64,000 bases of DNA from CAYMGQ01 sp964390055 (lineage in GTDB: Bacteria > Bacillota > Clostridia > Peptostreptococcales > Natronincolaceae), in the NCBI GenBank assembly GCA_964390055.1, contig CAYMGQ010000006.1:60384-124383 (forward strand), written 5' to 3'. The translations under genes were made by a program, and so were the position numbers. The notes under the pieces were generated by a model. The model did not search any database and was not told where the DNA came from. It saw only the letters and a list, made by a program, of their open reading frames with translations. Shown here piece after piece: positions 16,234-25,877 of the stretch (within the stretch, counting starts at the first letter, position 1; each line of letters begins with the position of its first letter).

Positions 16234-17025
16234 CTAGTCAGCTAAAAAAACCGTAGCCCTTTCTTTTCCTTCAAAGAGTTTTATTAATATATCATTCTTT
16301 TTACCATTGGCTAACACCATGGGAGTCCCATAATTATTTACTGTCCTGGCTGCAGTAATTTTCGTTGATATACCACCAGTACCAAAACTATTAACTTCCC
16401 CAATTTCTATAGTTTCTAATATTTTATCAATATCCCTTACTTCCTCTAGCAGCTTGGCATTCTTGTGGGTTTTGGGGTTTTTATCATATAAACCATCTAT
16501 ATCACTAAATAATATTAACAGGTCTGCATTCCAAAGGTTTGCTGTTAAAGCTGCCAGGGTATCATTATCTCCTATCTTTATTTCTTCAACACTCACCGTA
16601 TCATTTTCATTTATAATAGGTATAACACCCTCATCAACTAATGTAAATAAGGTATTACGTATGTTTAGGGTCCTATGTTCATCTGCAAAATCATCCCTAG
16701 TTAAAAGCATCTGCCCTATGTGAATCCCCCATTCTCCTAGAATTCTCCTATAGGCATCCATTAATTCCACCTGGCCTATGGCACATAGGGCCTGTTTATA
16801 ATGTATATCCTCCTTACGCATCCATTTGCCAAGGGTACCAACACCAGCTATCCTAGCTCCAGATGAAACAATAACTATTTGCTTATTATGGTCCCGTAGT
16901 ATATTGATCTGTTTGGCAAGGTTCTCTAAATAATCCTTACATATGCTTCCATCTTCGTTGGCTATGGTATTACTTCCTATTTTAATAACAATTTTCTTAC
17001 TATCCCCTAATATTTTCGCTATCAT
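16234..17025 (-). CDS. proB: glutamate 5-kinase
   Basis: Phosphorylates glutamate as the first step of proline synthesis. The start at ATG 17025, ten bases after GAGGG, gives 263 residues; an ATG nine codons upstream lacks a ribosome site. The amino acid kinase fold is seen in KIVIKIGSNTIANEDG, VSSGARIAGVG, NENDTVSVEEIKIGDNDTL and FGTGGISTKITAA. The C-terminal PUA domain present in many bacteria is absent, as is common in short Gram-positive and clostridial forms. It lies between proA and proC; the proline T-box controls all three. Confidence 0.95.
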   Translation of the reverse strand: MIAKILGDSKKIVIKIGSNTIANEDGSICKDYLENLAKQINILRDHNKQIVIVSSGARIAGVGTLGKWMRKEDIHYKQALCAIGQVELMDAYRRILGEWGIHIGQMLLTRDDFADEHRTLNIRNTLFTLVDEGVIPIINENDTVSVEEIKIGDNDTLAALTANLWNADLLILFSDIDGLYDKNPKTHKNAKLLEEVRDIDKILETIEIGEVNSFGTGGISTKITAARTVNNYGTPMVLANGKKNDILIKLFEGKERATVFLAD

Positions 17026-17032
17026 ATTATCA

Positions 17033-18274
17033 CTACCCTCTAATCTGACCATTGCCTACAATGGTATATTTTACAGTAACCAATTCATTTATCCCCATAG
17101 GACCCCTTGCGTGAATTTTTTGGGTGCTTATCCCCATCTCCCCTCCAAAACCAAATTCACCACCATCAGTAAATCTTGTCGAAGCATTAACATAAACTGT
17201 TGCAGCATCAACTTCCCTTAAAAATATATTAGCATTATCTAAATTCTGGGTTAAAATTGCCTCCGAATGTTTGGATCCGTATTTATTAATATGTTCAATG
17301 GCTTCCTTTGTATCACTTACAATTTTAATTGATAGAATATAATCTAGATATTCCTGGTACCAGTCTTCCTCTTGGGCATCCTTTACCTTAATAATCTCCT
17401 GGGTCTTTTTACAGCCCCTCAATTCCACTAGGCTTCCAATCCTATCATACACCATAGGCAATAATTCATGCGCAACTTTATTATGCACTAATAGGGTCTC
17501 TATGGAGTTGCAAACCCCTGGCCTCTGTACCTTTGCATTTTCTATAATATCTACTGCCTCAGCCAAGTTCATGTCTTTATCAACATATATATGACAGTTT
17601 CCCACCCCTGTCTCTATGGTGGCTACCGTGGCATTTTGGATAACCATATCTATTAGCTCTTTCCCACCCCTGGGTATGATTAAATCAATATATTCATTTA
17701 AAGTCAGCATTTCCCTTACTACCGCCCTATCTGAATCATCCACCAGGGCAACAACATCTTCTGAAATAGGGCTATTTCTTAGACCTTCTTTGATAGCAAG
17801 GACCAGGGCCCTGTTAGAATTAAGTGAGGAGGAACTACCCCTCAATAGGACACAATTACCACTCTTTAGGGTTATGGCAAAAGCATCTACTGTAACATTT
17901 GGTCTTGATTCATAAATGATGCCAATTACCCCGATGGGTACCGTCATTTTACTTACAGTTAACCCATTCTCCAAGGTCCATACATCATTACTCTTCCATA
18001 TTGGATCCTTTAGATCCATAATTGTATATATACCGTCAATCATGGCATCTATCCGTTCATCAGTTAGTTTTAATCTGTCTATAAGGCTATCTGTCATCTT
18101 GTTTGCAATAGCCTTTTCCACATCTTTCTTGTTAGCAACTAAAATATTTTCCTTGTTTTCCTTTAAACTTAAAGCCACCTGTTTTAATGCTTGATTTTTT
18201 TCCCTGGTATTTGCCCTTCCCAGAATTTGACCAGCATTTTTAAGTTTTTTACACTGTACACGTAGAGCAGACAT
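17033..18274 (-). CDS. proA: glutamate-5-semialdehyde dehydrogenase (gamma-glutamyl phosphate reductase)
   Basis: NADPH-dependent reduction of glutamyl phosphate to glutamate semialdehyde. I choose ATG 18274 (MSALRVQC), nine bases after AAGGGG, over an ATG ten codons upstream; product 413 residues. Recognisable segments are PIGVIGIIYESRPNVTVDAF, LRGSSSSLNSN, the catalytic Cys in QRPGVCNSIETLLV, and FGFGGEMGIST near the C-terminus. It is the first gene of the pro operon; the leader upstream carries a T-box. Confidence 0.96.
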   Translation of the reverse strand: MSALRVQCKKLKNAGQILGRANTREKNQALKQVALSLKENKENILVANKKDVEKAIANKMTDSLIDRLKLTDERIDAMIDGIYTIMDLKDPIWKSNDVWTLENGLTVSKMTVPIGVIGIIYESRPNVTVDAFAITLKSGNCVLLRGSSSSLNSNRALVLAIKEGLRNSPISEDVVALVDDSDRAVVREMLTLNEYIDLIIPRGGKELIDMVIQNATVATIETGVGNCHIYVDKDMNLAEAVDIIENAKVQRPGVCNSIETLLVHNKVAHELLPMVYDRIGSLVELRGCKKTQEIIKVKDAQEEDWYQEYLDYILSIKIVSDTKEAIEHINKYGSKHSEAILTQNLDNANIFLREVDAATVYVNASTRFTDGGEFGFGGEMGISTQKIHARGPMGINELVTVKYTIVGNGQIRG

Positions 18275-18307
18275 ATATTCAACCCCTTTATAGTTTTTTG
18301 GCAATTA

Positions 18308-18536
18308 AAAAAACCCCCGTTCCCATCAAGGGACGAGGGTTACTCGCGGTACCACCCTAGTTAGTCATATAGACTCACTCTTGTAATTATAACGGAATTA
18401 CCACCGTAATGATTTATCATCATAAGCTCCGAAGCAGGTTCAAAAAGATAGTTTGCAGGGTTTCCACCTAGTCCCTACTCTCTATAAAACATCCCTTTTT
18501 TACTATTCTTCCTCAAGGCATCATCACTATATAATT
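18308..18536 (-). promoter_or_regulatory. T-box leader, proline-responsive
   Basis: On the minus strand the T-box antiterminator sequence AGGGTGGTACCGCGAG lies at 18358-18343. It is followed by a terminator hairpin (CGTCCC/GGGAACG flanked by CCC/GGG, 18342-18315) and a run of seven T. Stem I contains an AGTA element and, on its 3' side, GAACCTGC with specifier CCU (18438-18436), a proline codon. The downstream genes are proABC, so uncharged tRNA(Pro) should release the block. Confidence 0.93.
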
Positions 18537-18542
18537 GTAGCC

Positions 18543-18571
18543 ATTATATACAAAAAACAAAATACTGTCAA
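18543..18571 (-). promoter_or_regulatory. consensus sigma-A promoter of the pro operon
   Basis: TTGACA (complement of 18566-18571) and TATAAT (complement of 18543-18548) with exactly 17 bases between them. Transcription would start near 18536, immediately upstream of the T-box stem I. Confidence 0.9.
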
Positions 18572-18654
18572 GGAAGTTTTTGATCAGTATCTAATTCTAT
18601 TCACTTGTAAATTATTATAAAACTTTCGCTATTAGCTAAAATAACTAAATAATT

Positions 18655-18684
18655 TTGTTTATGGTTAGTCCTAAGGGGTATAAT
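18655..18684 (+). promoter_or_regulatory. sigma-A promoter for the rubredoxin gene
   Basis: TTGTTT (18655-18660) and TATAAT (18679-18684) are separated by 18 bases, about 60 bases before the rubredoxin ATG. Confidence 0.5.
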
Positions 18685-18743
18685 TGAATTGTAACGCAAA
18701 AATATATATAGAAAAAATATGATATGGAAAGGGGATACAGTTC

Positions 18744-18905
18744 ATGGAAAAGTATGTATGTGTACCTTGTGGTTATGTCTATAACCCAGCAGTAGGAGAT
18801 GCAGATGCAGGTGTTCCTCCAAATACGGCCTTTGAGGACCTACCCTATGATTGGGTTTGTCCAGTATGTGGTGTTGGAAAGGATATGTTTGAACCAGAAG
18901 CTTAA
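18744..18905 (+). CDS. rubredoxin
   Basis: A 53-residue iron protein with two CxxC iron-binding loops, CVPCGYVYNP at residues 6-15 and CPVCG near 39-43, and the classical FEDLPYDWVCP connection. It carries one electron in the cytoplasm, typically to rubrerythrin, flavodiiron proteins or superoxide reductase in anaerobes. ATG at 18744 follows AAGGGGAT. It is a single-gene unit with a hairpin terminator starting at its stop codon. Confidence 0.96.
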   Translation: MEKYVCVPCGYVYNPAVGDADAGVPPNTAFEDLPYDWVCPVCGVGKDMFEPEA

Positions 18906-18929
18906 AAAGTCACTTCGGTGGCTTTTTTT
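18904..18929 (+). terminator. rho-independent terminator
   Basis: AAAAGTCAC pairs with GTGGCTTTT around a TTCG tetraloop and is followed by a T-run; it overlaps the stop of the rubredoxin gene. Confidence 0.85.
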
Positions 18930-19010
18930 ATTTTTTATGTGTATTTTGTTTTTTCCTCCAAATGATATAAAATATAGATACTATTTTATATTTACGGGGG
19001 ATTAATTAAA

Positions 19011-19907
19011 ATGACAAAACAATTGAAGGCTGATCTAGCTCTATTAGGAGTTACTTTTATATGGGGGTCCACTTATGTTCTCACAAAGAATTCTTTAAAT
19101 CATCTAGAAACCTTTAATTTTCTCGCAATACGATTCCTTATTTCTGCCCTCCTATCGGGAATTATATTTTATAAAAATATACTTAATATTAAAAAAGACA
19201 CCCTTAAATATGGTGTGCTAATCGGTATTGTTTTGTTTATGGGATATACCCTTCAAACACTGGGGCTCCACTATACAACACCCTCCAAATCCGGTTTTAT
19301 AACTGGATTTTCCGTAGTTTTGGTTCCCATTCTTTCGGCATATTTTTTAAAAGAGCAACCTCAAAAAGCGGCAGCTGTTGGTGCTATATTAGCATTAATC
19401 GGTCTAGCATTTTTAACTTTGGATTCTAATTTAACCTTAAATAAAGGGGATTTTTTCACCTTTCTTGGTTCCTTTATGTTTGCCCTCCATATAATCACTG
19501 TGGGTAAATATACTGTAGAAGTGGATTCTATTGGCCTGGGTATAGTGCAAATAGCGGTAGTAGGTTTACTTAGCTTAGTTTTAACCTTTGGAATTGAAAA
19601 TCCAACTATACCAACTAGCATGGATGTTTGGTTGCCTATAGCCTTTTTAACAGTCTTATGTACTTCCGCTGCCTTCACCATTCAAAATATAGCCCAAAGG
19701 TATACAAGTCCAACTCATACAGCCTTAATTTATACTGGAGAGCCAGTATTCTCAGCGATTTTTTCCTATTTTGTAGAGGGAGAAATATTAACCAGGGCTG
19801 GTTTATTTGGCAGTTTCTTAATCCTGCTGGGGATGGTAATGGCTGAATTAAATTTAGATACTATGCTGGCAAAAAAAGAGAAACTTCAAAGTGATGAACT
19901 ACCTTGA
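19011..19907 (+). CDS. EamA/DMT-family transporter
   Basis: A 298-residue inner membrane protein with ten predicted helices in two EamA repeats; each repeat starts with the usual pattern (LALLGVTFIWGSTYVLTKNSL at the N-terminus; FFTFLGSFMFALHIITVGKY in the second half). Members of the drug/metabolite transporter superfamily export amino acids, purines or other metabolites; the substrate is not predictable. Its 3' end overlaps the 3' end of the convergent engB gene by nine bases, with no terminator between them. Confidence 0.88.
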   Translation: MTKQLKADLALLGVTFIWGSTYVLTKNSLNHLETFNFLAIRFLISALLSGIIFYKNILNIKKDTLKYGVLIGIVLFMGYTLQTLGLHYTTPSKSGFITGFSVVLVPILSAYFLKEQPQKAAAVGAILALIGLAFLTLDSNLTLNKGDFFTFLGSFMFALHIITVGKYTVEVDSIGLGIVQIAVVGLLSLVLTFGIENPTIPTSMDVWLPIAFLTVLCTSAAFTIQNIAQRYTSPTHTALIYTGEPVFSAIFSYFVEGEILTRAGLFGSFLILLGMVMAELNLDTMLAKKEKLQSDELP

Positions 19908-20522
19908 AGCTTCTCCAATAGTTATGGGTAAATCCTTCTCTATAAACATGTCCCTTATACACTTCCATAGGTCTTCAATTCCCTCTTTTTTCAGGGATGA
20001 TATTGCTACAAGTTTGTCCTCCTTGGACATCTGTAACTTTTCACGGATAAATTTCAGCTGCCGGGCCCTTTGGCCCCGGCTTATTTTGTCAGATTTCGTT
20101 GCTATAACAATACTTCCAAAATCAAAGTATTTAATCCAATCATACATCATTTTATCATCCTGTGTGGGGCCATGTCTTATATCCACCAACAATATAACTT
20201 CACTTAAACTTTTCCTCTCATTTAAATAGTCCTCTATAATTTTTCCCCAAGAATCCTTTTCTGCCTTTGAAATTCTAGCATAGCCATAGCCTGGTAAATC
20301 TACTAAATAGAATTCCTTATTAATTATAAAAAAGTTAATTGTCCTAGTTTTGCCAGGAGTCGAACTTATCTTTGCTAGTTTCCTCCTATTAAGTATAGTA
20401 TTAATAGTTGAGGATTTGCCCACATTTGAGCGGCCTACAAAGGCTATTTCTGGCAACAAATCCTGTGGATATTGCTTAGGACTTACAGCACTAGTAACAA
20501 ATTCTGAACTCTTAATTATCAT
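19899..20522 (-). CDS. engB: ribosome biogenesis GTPase EngB (YsxC/YihA)
   Basis: A 207-residue TRAFAC GTPase needed for 50S ribosomal subunit assembly. G motifs are visible: G1 GRSNVGKSS, G2 TPGKTRT, G3 DLPGYGYA, G4 TKSDK and G5 SSLKKEG. The ATG at 20522, seven bases after AGGAG, is chosen over an ATG 20 codons earlier that lies deep within lon; the start still overlaps the lon stop by eleven bases. The lon-engB order is conserved in Bacillus and many clostridia. Confidence 0.95.
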   Translation of the reverse strand: MIIKSSEFVTSAVSPKQYPQDLLPEIAFVGRSNVGKSSTINTILNRRKLAKISSTPGKTRTINFFIINKEFYLVDLPGYGYARISKAEKDSWGKIIEDYLNERKSLSEVILLVDIRHGPTQDDKMMYDWIKYFDFGSIVIATKSDKISRGQRARQLKFIREKLQMSKEDKLVAISSLKKEGIEDLWKCIRDMFIEKDLPITIGEASR

Positions 20523-22863
20523 TTTCTTCTCCTCTTTGTAAGGCATGCTCCAGAACTTGGTCCATATGTTCAACAAGAACAAAGTCCATATTCCTTTTTA
20601 CATTGTTTGGAATTTCCTCTAAATCTTTTTCATTTTCCAAGGGTAGAAGCACCTTTTTAATCCCGGCTCTTCTAGCAGCCAATACTTTTTCCTTTATACC
20701 ACCAACCCTTAGCACCCTACCCCTAAGGGTAATTTCCCCTGTCATGGCAACATCCTTTACTACCGGTACTTTAGTTAAGGCAGAAATTACTGCTGTGGCC
20801 ATTGTAATTCCGGCAGAAGGTCCATCCTTGGGAGTGGCTCCCTCAGGAATATGTATATGTATATCTAGCTTTTCGTGGAAGCCGGCTTCAAGTTTTAACT
20901 CTTCGTGTTTAGATCGAATATAGCTCATTCCTGCCCTGGCTGACTCCTTCATCACATCACCAAGCTGCCCTGTTAAGACTAGTTTTCCGTCACCTGCCAT
21001 AGGAGTTACTTCAATTGATAGGGTGTCTCCCCCTACCATAGTCCAGGCTAATCCCCTAGCTATACCTATTTCATTCTTGACATTGGCCATTTCATAGTGG
21101 AATTTGGGGTTGCCTAAATATGTTTGTAGATTTCTAACTGTAATATTTAAGCCTTCTATTTCCTCTTCAACTACCCTCTTTGCTATTTTCCTGCATAAGT
21201 TTGCAATTTCTCTTTCTAGATTTCTAACCCCAGCTTCTCTTGTGTAGTTATTTATTATGGACCTAAGGGCCCTCTCCGAAAAGCTTACCCTAGTGTCCCC
21301 TAGTCCGTGTTCCTTAATTTGTTTGGGCACCAAATATTTGGAGGCTATATTGAGCTTTTCCTCCTCTGTATACCCAGGAATACGAATGACTTCCATCCTA
21401 TCTAGTAATGGCTTGGGCACAGTATCCAAGGTATTAGCCGTAGTAATAAACATAACCTTAGACAAATTAAATGGCATTTCCATAAAATGATCGGTAAAAT
21501 CATGATTTTGTTCTGGATCTAAGACCTCTAATAAAGCTGATGCAGGGTCTCCCCTAAAATCGCTGGCAAGTTTATCTATTTCATCTAATAAAAATACTGG
21601 ATTTTTTGTGCCTGCCTGCCTAATTGAGGAAATAATCCTACCTGGGATTGCACCTACATATGTTCTTCTGTGGCCTCTAATCTCTGCCTCATCCCTTAAA
21701 CCCCCTAGGGACATTCTGACAAATTTTCTATTTAATGATCGGGCGATGGATTTAGCAACCGATGTTTTTCCCACTCCTGGTGGGCCCACCAAGCAAATTA
21801 TTGGTCCCTTCATAGATTTGGCTAATTGTCTTATGGCTAGGTATTCCAGTATTCTCTCCTTAACCTCTTTCAGACCATAATGGTCTTCATCCAAAATGGC
21901 AGCTGATTTCTTTAAATCTAGCCTATCTTTTGTTTCCTTTTTCCAGGGGAGGTTTAATGCCCAATCTACATAATTTCTTATAACCCCGGTCTCTGCAGAT
22001 GCGGGAGATAATCGGAGTAACCTATCAATTTCCCTCTCTATCTTTTCATGAATTTCCTTGGGGAATTTTAAGCTTTTTAGCTTTTCCTTGTACCTTGCTA
22101 CCTCCTCTACAACCCCCTCATCCTCTCCCAGTTCTTTTTGTATGGCCTTTAATTGCTCTCTTAAGTAATATTCTTTTTGTACCTTACTTATTTGTTTTTT
22201 GACCCTACTATTAATTTGTTTTTCAATTTCTAGGATTTGAACTTCTTCCAACAGAATCTTATATAATCCCTCAAGACGTTCCACGGGATCAAAGGCCTCC
22301 AGAATTTTTTGTTTTTGGCCAGGCTTAATTAATATGTTTGAGGCAATTGTATCCGCTAATCGTCCAGGCATTTCAATTTCACTAATAGTAATTAAAATAT
22401 CCGGTGATATCCTACTGCTAATCTCAACATATTGTTCAAAAGCATCAACTACACTTCTCATTAATGCTTCAGTTTCATTATTAATTGCTATCTCATTTTG
22501 ATAACTTTCCTCCTCTATTTCCACTTGAAAATAAGGATCTTCCTGTAGGACCTTTGTAATTTTACCCCTAGATATACCCTCAACTAGGACTCTTATGGCA
22601 TCTCCTGGCAGTTTTAACATTTGTTTAATTTTTGAAACGGTTCCAACATGGTATATTTCATCCAAAGTTGGTTCGTTGGTTTCTGCCTCTTTTTGAGCAA
22701 CCAAAAAAATTAATTGATCGTTTATCATTGCTTCCTCAAGGGCGTTAATTGAACGATCCCTGCCTACATCAAAATGTATCACCATATAAGGAAAAACATT
22801 TAGTCCTCTCAAGGGAATTAAGGGAATTATACGATTTGAAACAGTCGTTTCCTTTTCACCCAT
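20512..22863 (-). CDS. lon: ATP-dependent protease Lon (LonA)
   Basis: A 783-residue cytoplasmic AAA+ protease. It has the N-terminal substrate-binding domain (about 10-205), a coiled-coil linker, the AAA+ module with Walker A GPPGVGKTS (about 356-364) and Walker B FLLDEIDKL, and the C-terminal serine protease with the catalytic Ser in PKDGPSAGITMA and the Lys in GGIKEKVLAARRAGI. All catalytic residues are present. It degrades misfolded and regulatory proteins. It is followed by engB in an overlapping arrangement and preceded by a LonB-like gene. Confidence 0.97.
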   Translation of the reverse strand: MGEKETTVSNRIIPLIPLRGLNVFPYMVIHFDVGRDRSINALEEAMINDQLIFLVAQKEAETNEPTLDEIYHVGTVSKIKQMLKLPGDAIRVLVEGISRGKITKVLQEDPYFQVEIEEESYQNEIAINNETEALMRSVVDAFEQYVEISSRISPDILITISEIEMPGRLADTIASNILIKPGQKQKILEAFDPVERLEGLYKILLEEVQILEIEKQINSRVKKQISKVQKEYYLREQLKAIQKELGEDEGVVEEVARYKEKLKSLKFPKEIHEKIEREIDRLLRLSPASAETGVIRNYVDWALNLPWKKETKDRLDLKKSAAILDEDHYGLKEVKERILEYLAIRQLAKSMKGPIICLVGPPGVGKTSVAKSIARSLNRKFVRMSLGGLRDEAEIRGHRRTYVGAIPGRIISSIRQAGTKNPVFLLDEIDKLASDFRGDPASALLEVLDPEQNHDFTDHFMEMPFNLSKVMFITTANTLDTVPKPLLDRMEVIRIPGYTEEEKLNIASKYLVPKQIKEHGLGDTRVSFSERALRSIINNYTREAGVRNLEREIANLCRKIAKRVVEEEIEGLNITVRNLQTYLGNPKFHYEMANVKNEIGIARGLAWTMVGGDTLSIEVTPMAGDGKLVLTGQLGDVMKESARAGMSYIRSKHEELKLEAGFHEKLDIHIHIPEGATPKDGPSAGITMATAVISALTKVPVVKDVAMTGEITLRGRVLRVGGIKEKVLAARRAGIKKVLLPLENEKDLEEIPNNVKRNMDFVLVEHMDQVLEHALQRGEENDN

Positions 22864-22936
22864 CTTAATCTTCTCCTTTAACTATATTCCTCGGTCGTCT
22901 TTTATTATATCTTTTAATAGGGGTTTTTTCAATATT

Positions 22937-23911
22937 TTACCCTTTTTCCAGACTTTTAACAAGCCATTCTATATCTTGGGCAAGAATCTGCCTTCTAGCT
23001 TGGCCTACGCTTCGTGTTCCAAGGATTTCTATAAGATTCCTGCATTCCTCCCCACTGTCTATATATTTCTTGATTTTATCTATTTCCTTTTCTCTTATTT
23101 GTAAATTTGCCCTCCTACAGGTATCTCGTATGATACTAGCTATTTCCTCCGGTGTCAAAAAATCAAAAAAAATTTCAACACATACTGACCTTAAGCACTC
23201 CGGTAGATCATCAGGCTTCTTGCCTGTAGTAGCCACCAAGATAAAATCACTTGTTAATCCATCCCTAAATATTTTGTCAATATATTCTGGCCTATGTTTA
23301 TCAGATAAATCATGGTCTATATCTTTAAAAAAGACTTTATTAGATTCTAAGACTTCCAAAAGCCAGTTCATATCACTAGCCTGTAGTTGGTCTATACCCT
23401 CAATAAATAGTATGCCCCTATGGGCCTTTATTACTGCCCCTGGTTTAATTTGACCTATCCTTATGGGGGCATGATTATCAGTATTTTTGAATGTTAAATA
23501 TTTAACTACCCCTCCTAAAACTTCCTGACTCTTTATACCATCAGAATATAGGCTAGAGGCCTCCAACTCAAGGATTATCGATTGGTCATCAAAAAAGGAA
23601 TTTCTTCTAACTCTAGCTCGTTGGAATACCAGCCTTGTTGCAATCCTTTTACCCACTCCTTGGGGTCCATATATTAATATATGCTGGGGTTTGGATTTGT
23701 ATAATATTTCTTGTAAAAGGCTTAAACCCCTATCCTGCCCCACAATATCCCTTATGAATTTGGGTTTTATTTTTTCCCCAAAAGCCGCTTGCAAAAGACC
23801 CTCCCTGAATCTTTTAATCCTCCTTATTTCCCAATCAGACCTAAATTGACCCTCACTTGAAAATATGCAAAAACAAAAATAGCCTGCTATGATTATAATA
23901 TATATTAACAA
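22937..23911 (-). CDS. LonB-like AAA ATPase lacking the protease domain, degenerate Walker motifs
   Basis: A 324-residue protein with an N-terminal membrane segment (LIYIIIIAGYFCFCIF, 2-17), then a AAA region most like LonB: FIRDIVGQDRG, KPQHILIYGPQGVGKRI, PGAVIKAHRGILFIEGIDQL, and FILVATTGKKPDDLP. LonB proteins of Bacilli/Clostridia are about 550 residues and end in a Ser/Lys protease domain; here the frame stops with TAA right after the AAA module and no protease sequence follows. The Walker A Thr is Arg (GKRI) and Walker B D-E is E-G (IEGID), so ATP hydrolysis is doubtful. It lies 73 bases upstream of lon, where lonB is normally found. Confidence 0.8.
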   Translation of the reverse strand: MLIYIIIIAGYFCFCIFSSEGQFRSDWEIRRIKRFREGLLQAAFGEKIKPKFIRDIVGQDRGLSLLQEILYKSKPQHILIYGPQGVGKRIATRLVFQRARVRRNSFFDDQSIILELEASSLYSDGIKSQEVLGGVVKYLTFKNTDNHAPIRIGQIKPGAVIKAHRGILFIEGIDQLQASDMNWLLEVLESNKVFFKDIDHDLSDKHRPEYIDKIFRDGLTSDFILVATTGKKPDDLPECLRSVCVEIFFDFLTPEEIASIIRDTCRRANLQIREKEIDKIKKYIDSGEECRNLIEILGTRSVGQARRQILAQDIEWLVKSLEKG

Positions 23912-23994
23912 TTGTTGACCTCCCCATTGATATTATAATCCTAGTATATCCATAAGGTGGCCTGATATTATATTTACCAAGTCTCTTATTAAAA

Positions 23995-25863
23995 TTATGT
24001 TTTTATATCATATCTTTTTATTTTATTGTATAGGGTGTTTCTCCCTATTCCCAAGGCATTGGCTGAATGAGTTATATTTCCATTATAAAATTTGAGTACT
24101 TTTTCCAGATGTTCTTTCTCAACATTATCCAATCTAAAGGTGTCCCCAGCACTAATAATGTTATTCTTAAATCTTATCTGATCAAAATACTCAACCGGCA
24201 TGGATTCAGTGTTTATTATAAGTTCTATAACATTCTCAAGCTCCCTTATATTGCCAGGCCAGTTATAGTCCAGCATTATTTTTAGATATTCCTCTGTAAT
24301 AGGAACTTCTCTTTTGCCTAAACTTTTACCAAGGCCCTTCATAAAGTAATCTATTAAAATTAATATGTCACTTTTTCTTTGCCTTAAGGGTGGTAGGTAT
24401 AGGGGTAGGACATTCAATCTATAAAATAAATCCTTCCTAAATCTGCCCTTTTCTACTTCTTCCCTCAAATCTTTATTTGTAACGGCAATTATCCTCACAT
24501 CCACGGCTATAGTCCTACTACTACCAATCCGGGTTATCAAACCCTCTTGCAATACCCTTAGTAATTTAGTTTGCATATCCAAGGGCATTTCCCCAATCTC
24601 ATCTAGCATTATGGTACCCTTGTTAGCTAATTCAAATTTACCTATATTTCCACCCTTTCTTGCCCCTGTATAAGCCCCTTCCTCATATCCAAAAAGCTCA
24701 GCTTCAATGAGTTGCTTGGGAATTGCCCCACAATTTAGGGCTACAAAGGCTTCCTCTGCCCTGCTACTATAATTATGTATTGACTGGGCAAAAAGCTCCT
24801 TACCCGTACCACTCTCTCCCAATATCAATATGGTAGACTTGCTATCAGCAATTTTTTTTGCATATTGTATTACCCTTTGAAAGTTATAGTCCTCTCCAAT
24901 TATTTTATCAAAGGTATAATAGGCCTGACATTTATTTTTCTTTTTCTTGGCTTTTATTATTTCTTCAAAAACAAATACTATTTCCATGTTATCATCTTGG
25001 TGGTGGTATATTGGTTTTGCCGTCAACCGGCATGATAGTTGTTTCTTAGATGCATTCACTTTTACTTCTTGGTCGATCTTACCCCTAGAGTGGATTTTTC
25101 CCTTTAGCTTATCCCATTCTACAATAATATCCTTCATATGGCCTCTCTCTAAATCCTTTTTTCCATTTCCCAATAATTCAAGGGACTTTTCATTAAAAAC
25201 CATTATTTGCCCATGTATATCTGAGGTTATTATTGCGGCAGGCATAAAGTCAAATATAGTCTTTATATGCCTATGATTTATATTTTGTATCCTATTATAT
25301 TCTTTGACTTTAAGCATTTCCTCTATGGCATTAGAGGCAGCAATAACCATTCCAAGTGTATGGGGGTGGACACATTCTGTGTACCCCGTTAAATCTAGGA
25401 CACCGATTAAATTACCATTAGCATCCTTTATGGGAGCTGCTGAACAGGTCCACCTATGGTAGGCTTCTATATAATGGTCTTTCCCAGATATTTGTACATG
25501 TTCCCCTGTCTTAATGGCTAGGGCCATTGCATTGGTACCTATGCTTTCTTCGTTCATATATGCTCCAGGTACCATTTTAAGGTCGAAGGCCTCGGATAGG
25601 ATTTTTTCATCCCCCACCGCATTTAATATGCAACCTTCCCCGTCAGTTAGGAGTACAAAAAAATTGTTCCCTTTGACAAAATTAAATAGCCTCTCTATGT
25701 AAGGAGATGCAGTTAATATCATATCCCTATTTTCAGCAAATTTATCTTGTAAAATAGAATCAGCTATAATATTACTACTATATACTTGTTCTTTCATCAT
25801 TCCCATCCTACGGCATCTTTCATGGGATGCTGCTATCACAGGCCTATAACCAATATTATTCAT
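23995..25863 (-). CDS. sigma-54-dependent activator with GAF and PAS sensor domains (AcoR-like)
   Basis: A 622-residue enhancer-binding protein. The N-terminal part (about 1-190) resembles AcoR GAF-type sensors (VIAASHERCRRMG), followed by a PAS-like segment (about 205-310), the AAA+ domain with Walker A GESGTGKELF, the sigma-54 contact loop GAYTGA (a GAFTGA variant), Walker B TIMLDEIGEMP, and a C-terminal Fis-type HTH (SANALGIGRNTLYNKIKRY). It would activate a -24/-12 promoter in response to a small ligand. It sits 14 bases after the last gene of the aldehyde oxidoreductase operon, whose head carries a sigma-54 promoter, so that operon is its likely target. Confidence 0.93.
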   Translation of the reverse strand: MNNIGYRPVIAASHERCRRMGMMKEQVYSSNIIADSILQDKFAENRDMILTASPYIERLFNFVKGNNFFVLLTDGEGCILNAVGDEKILSEAFDLKMVPGAYMNEESIGTNAMALAIKTGEHVQISGKDHYIEAYHRWTCSAAPIKDANGNLIGVLDLTGYTECVHPHTLGMVIAASNAIEEMLKVKEYNRIQNINHRHIKTIFDFMPAAIITSDIHGQIMVFNEKSLELLGNGKKDLERGHMKDIIVEWDKLKGKIHSRGKIDQEVKVNASKKQLSCRLTAKPIYHHQDDNMEIVFVFEEIIKAKKKKNKCQAYYTFDKIIGEDYNFQRVIQYAKKIADSKSTILILGESGTGKELFAQSIHNYSSRAEEAFVALNCGAIPKQLIEAELFGYEEGAYTGARKGGNIGKFELANKGTIMLDEIGEMPLDMQTKLLRVLQEGLITRIGSSRTIAVDVRIIAVTNKDLREEVEKGRFRKDLFYRLNVLPLYLPPLRQRKSDILILIDYFMKGLGKSLGKREVPITEEYLKIMLDYNWPGNIRELENVIELIINTESMPVEYFDQIRFKNNIISAGDTFRLDNVEKEHLEKVLKFYNGNITHSANALGIGRNTLYNKIKRYDIKT

Positions 25864-25877
25864 TATATTACCCCTTT

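Noticed and set aside
18799..19005. Plus-strand 68-codon frame overlapping rubredoxin
   Set aside because: It overlaps rubredoxin in another frame and then runs through its terminator.
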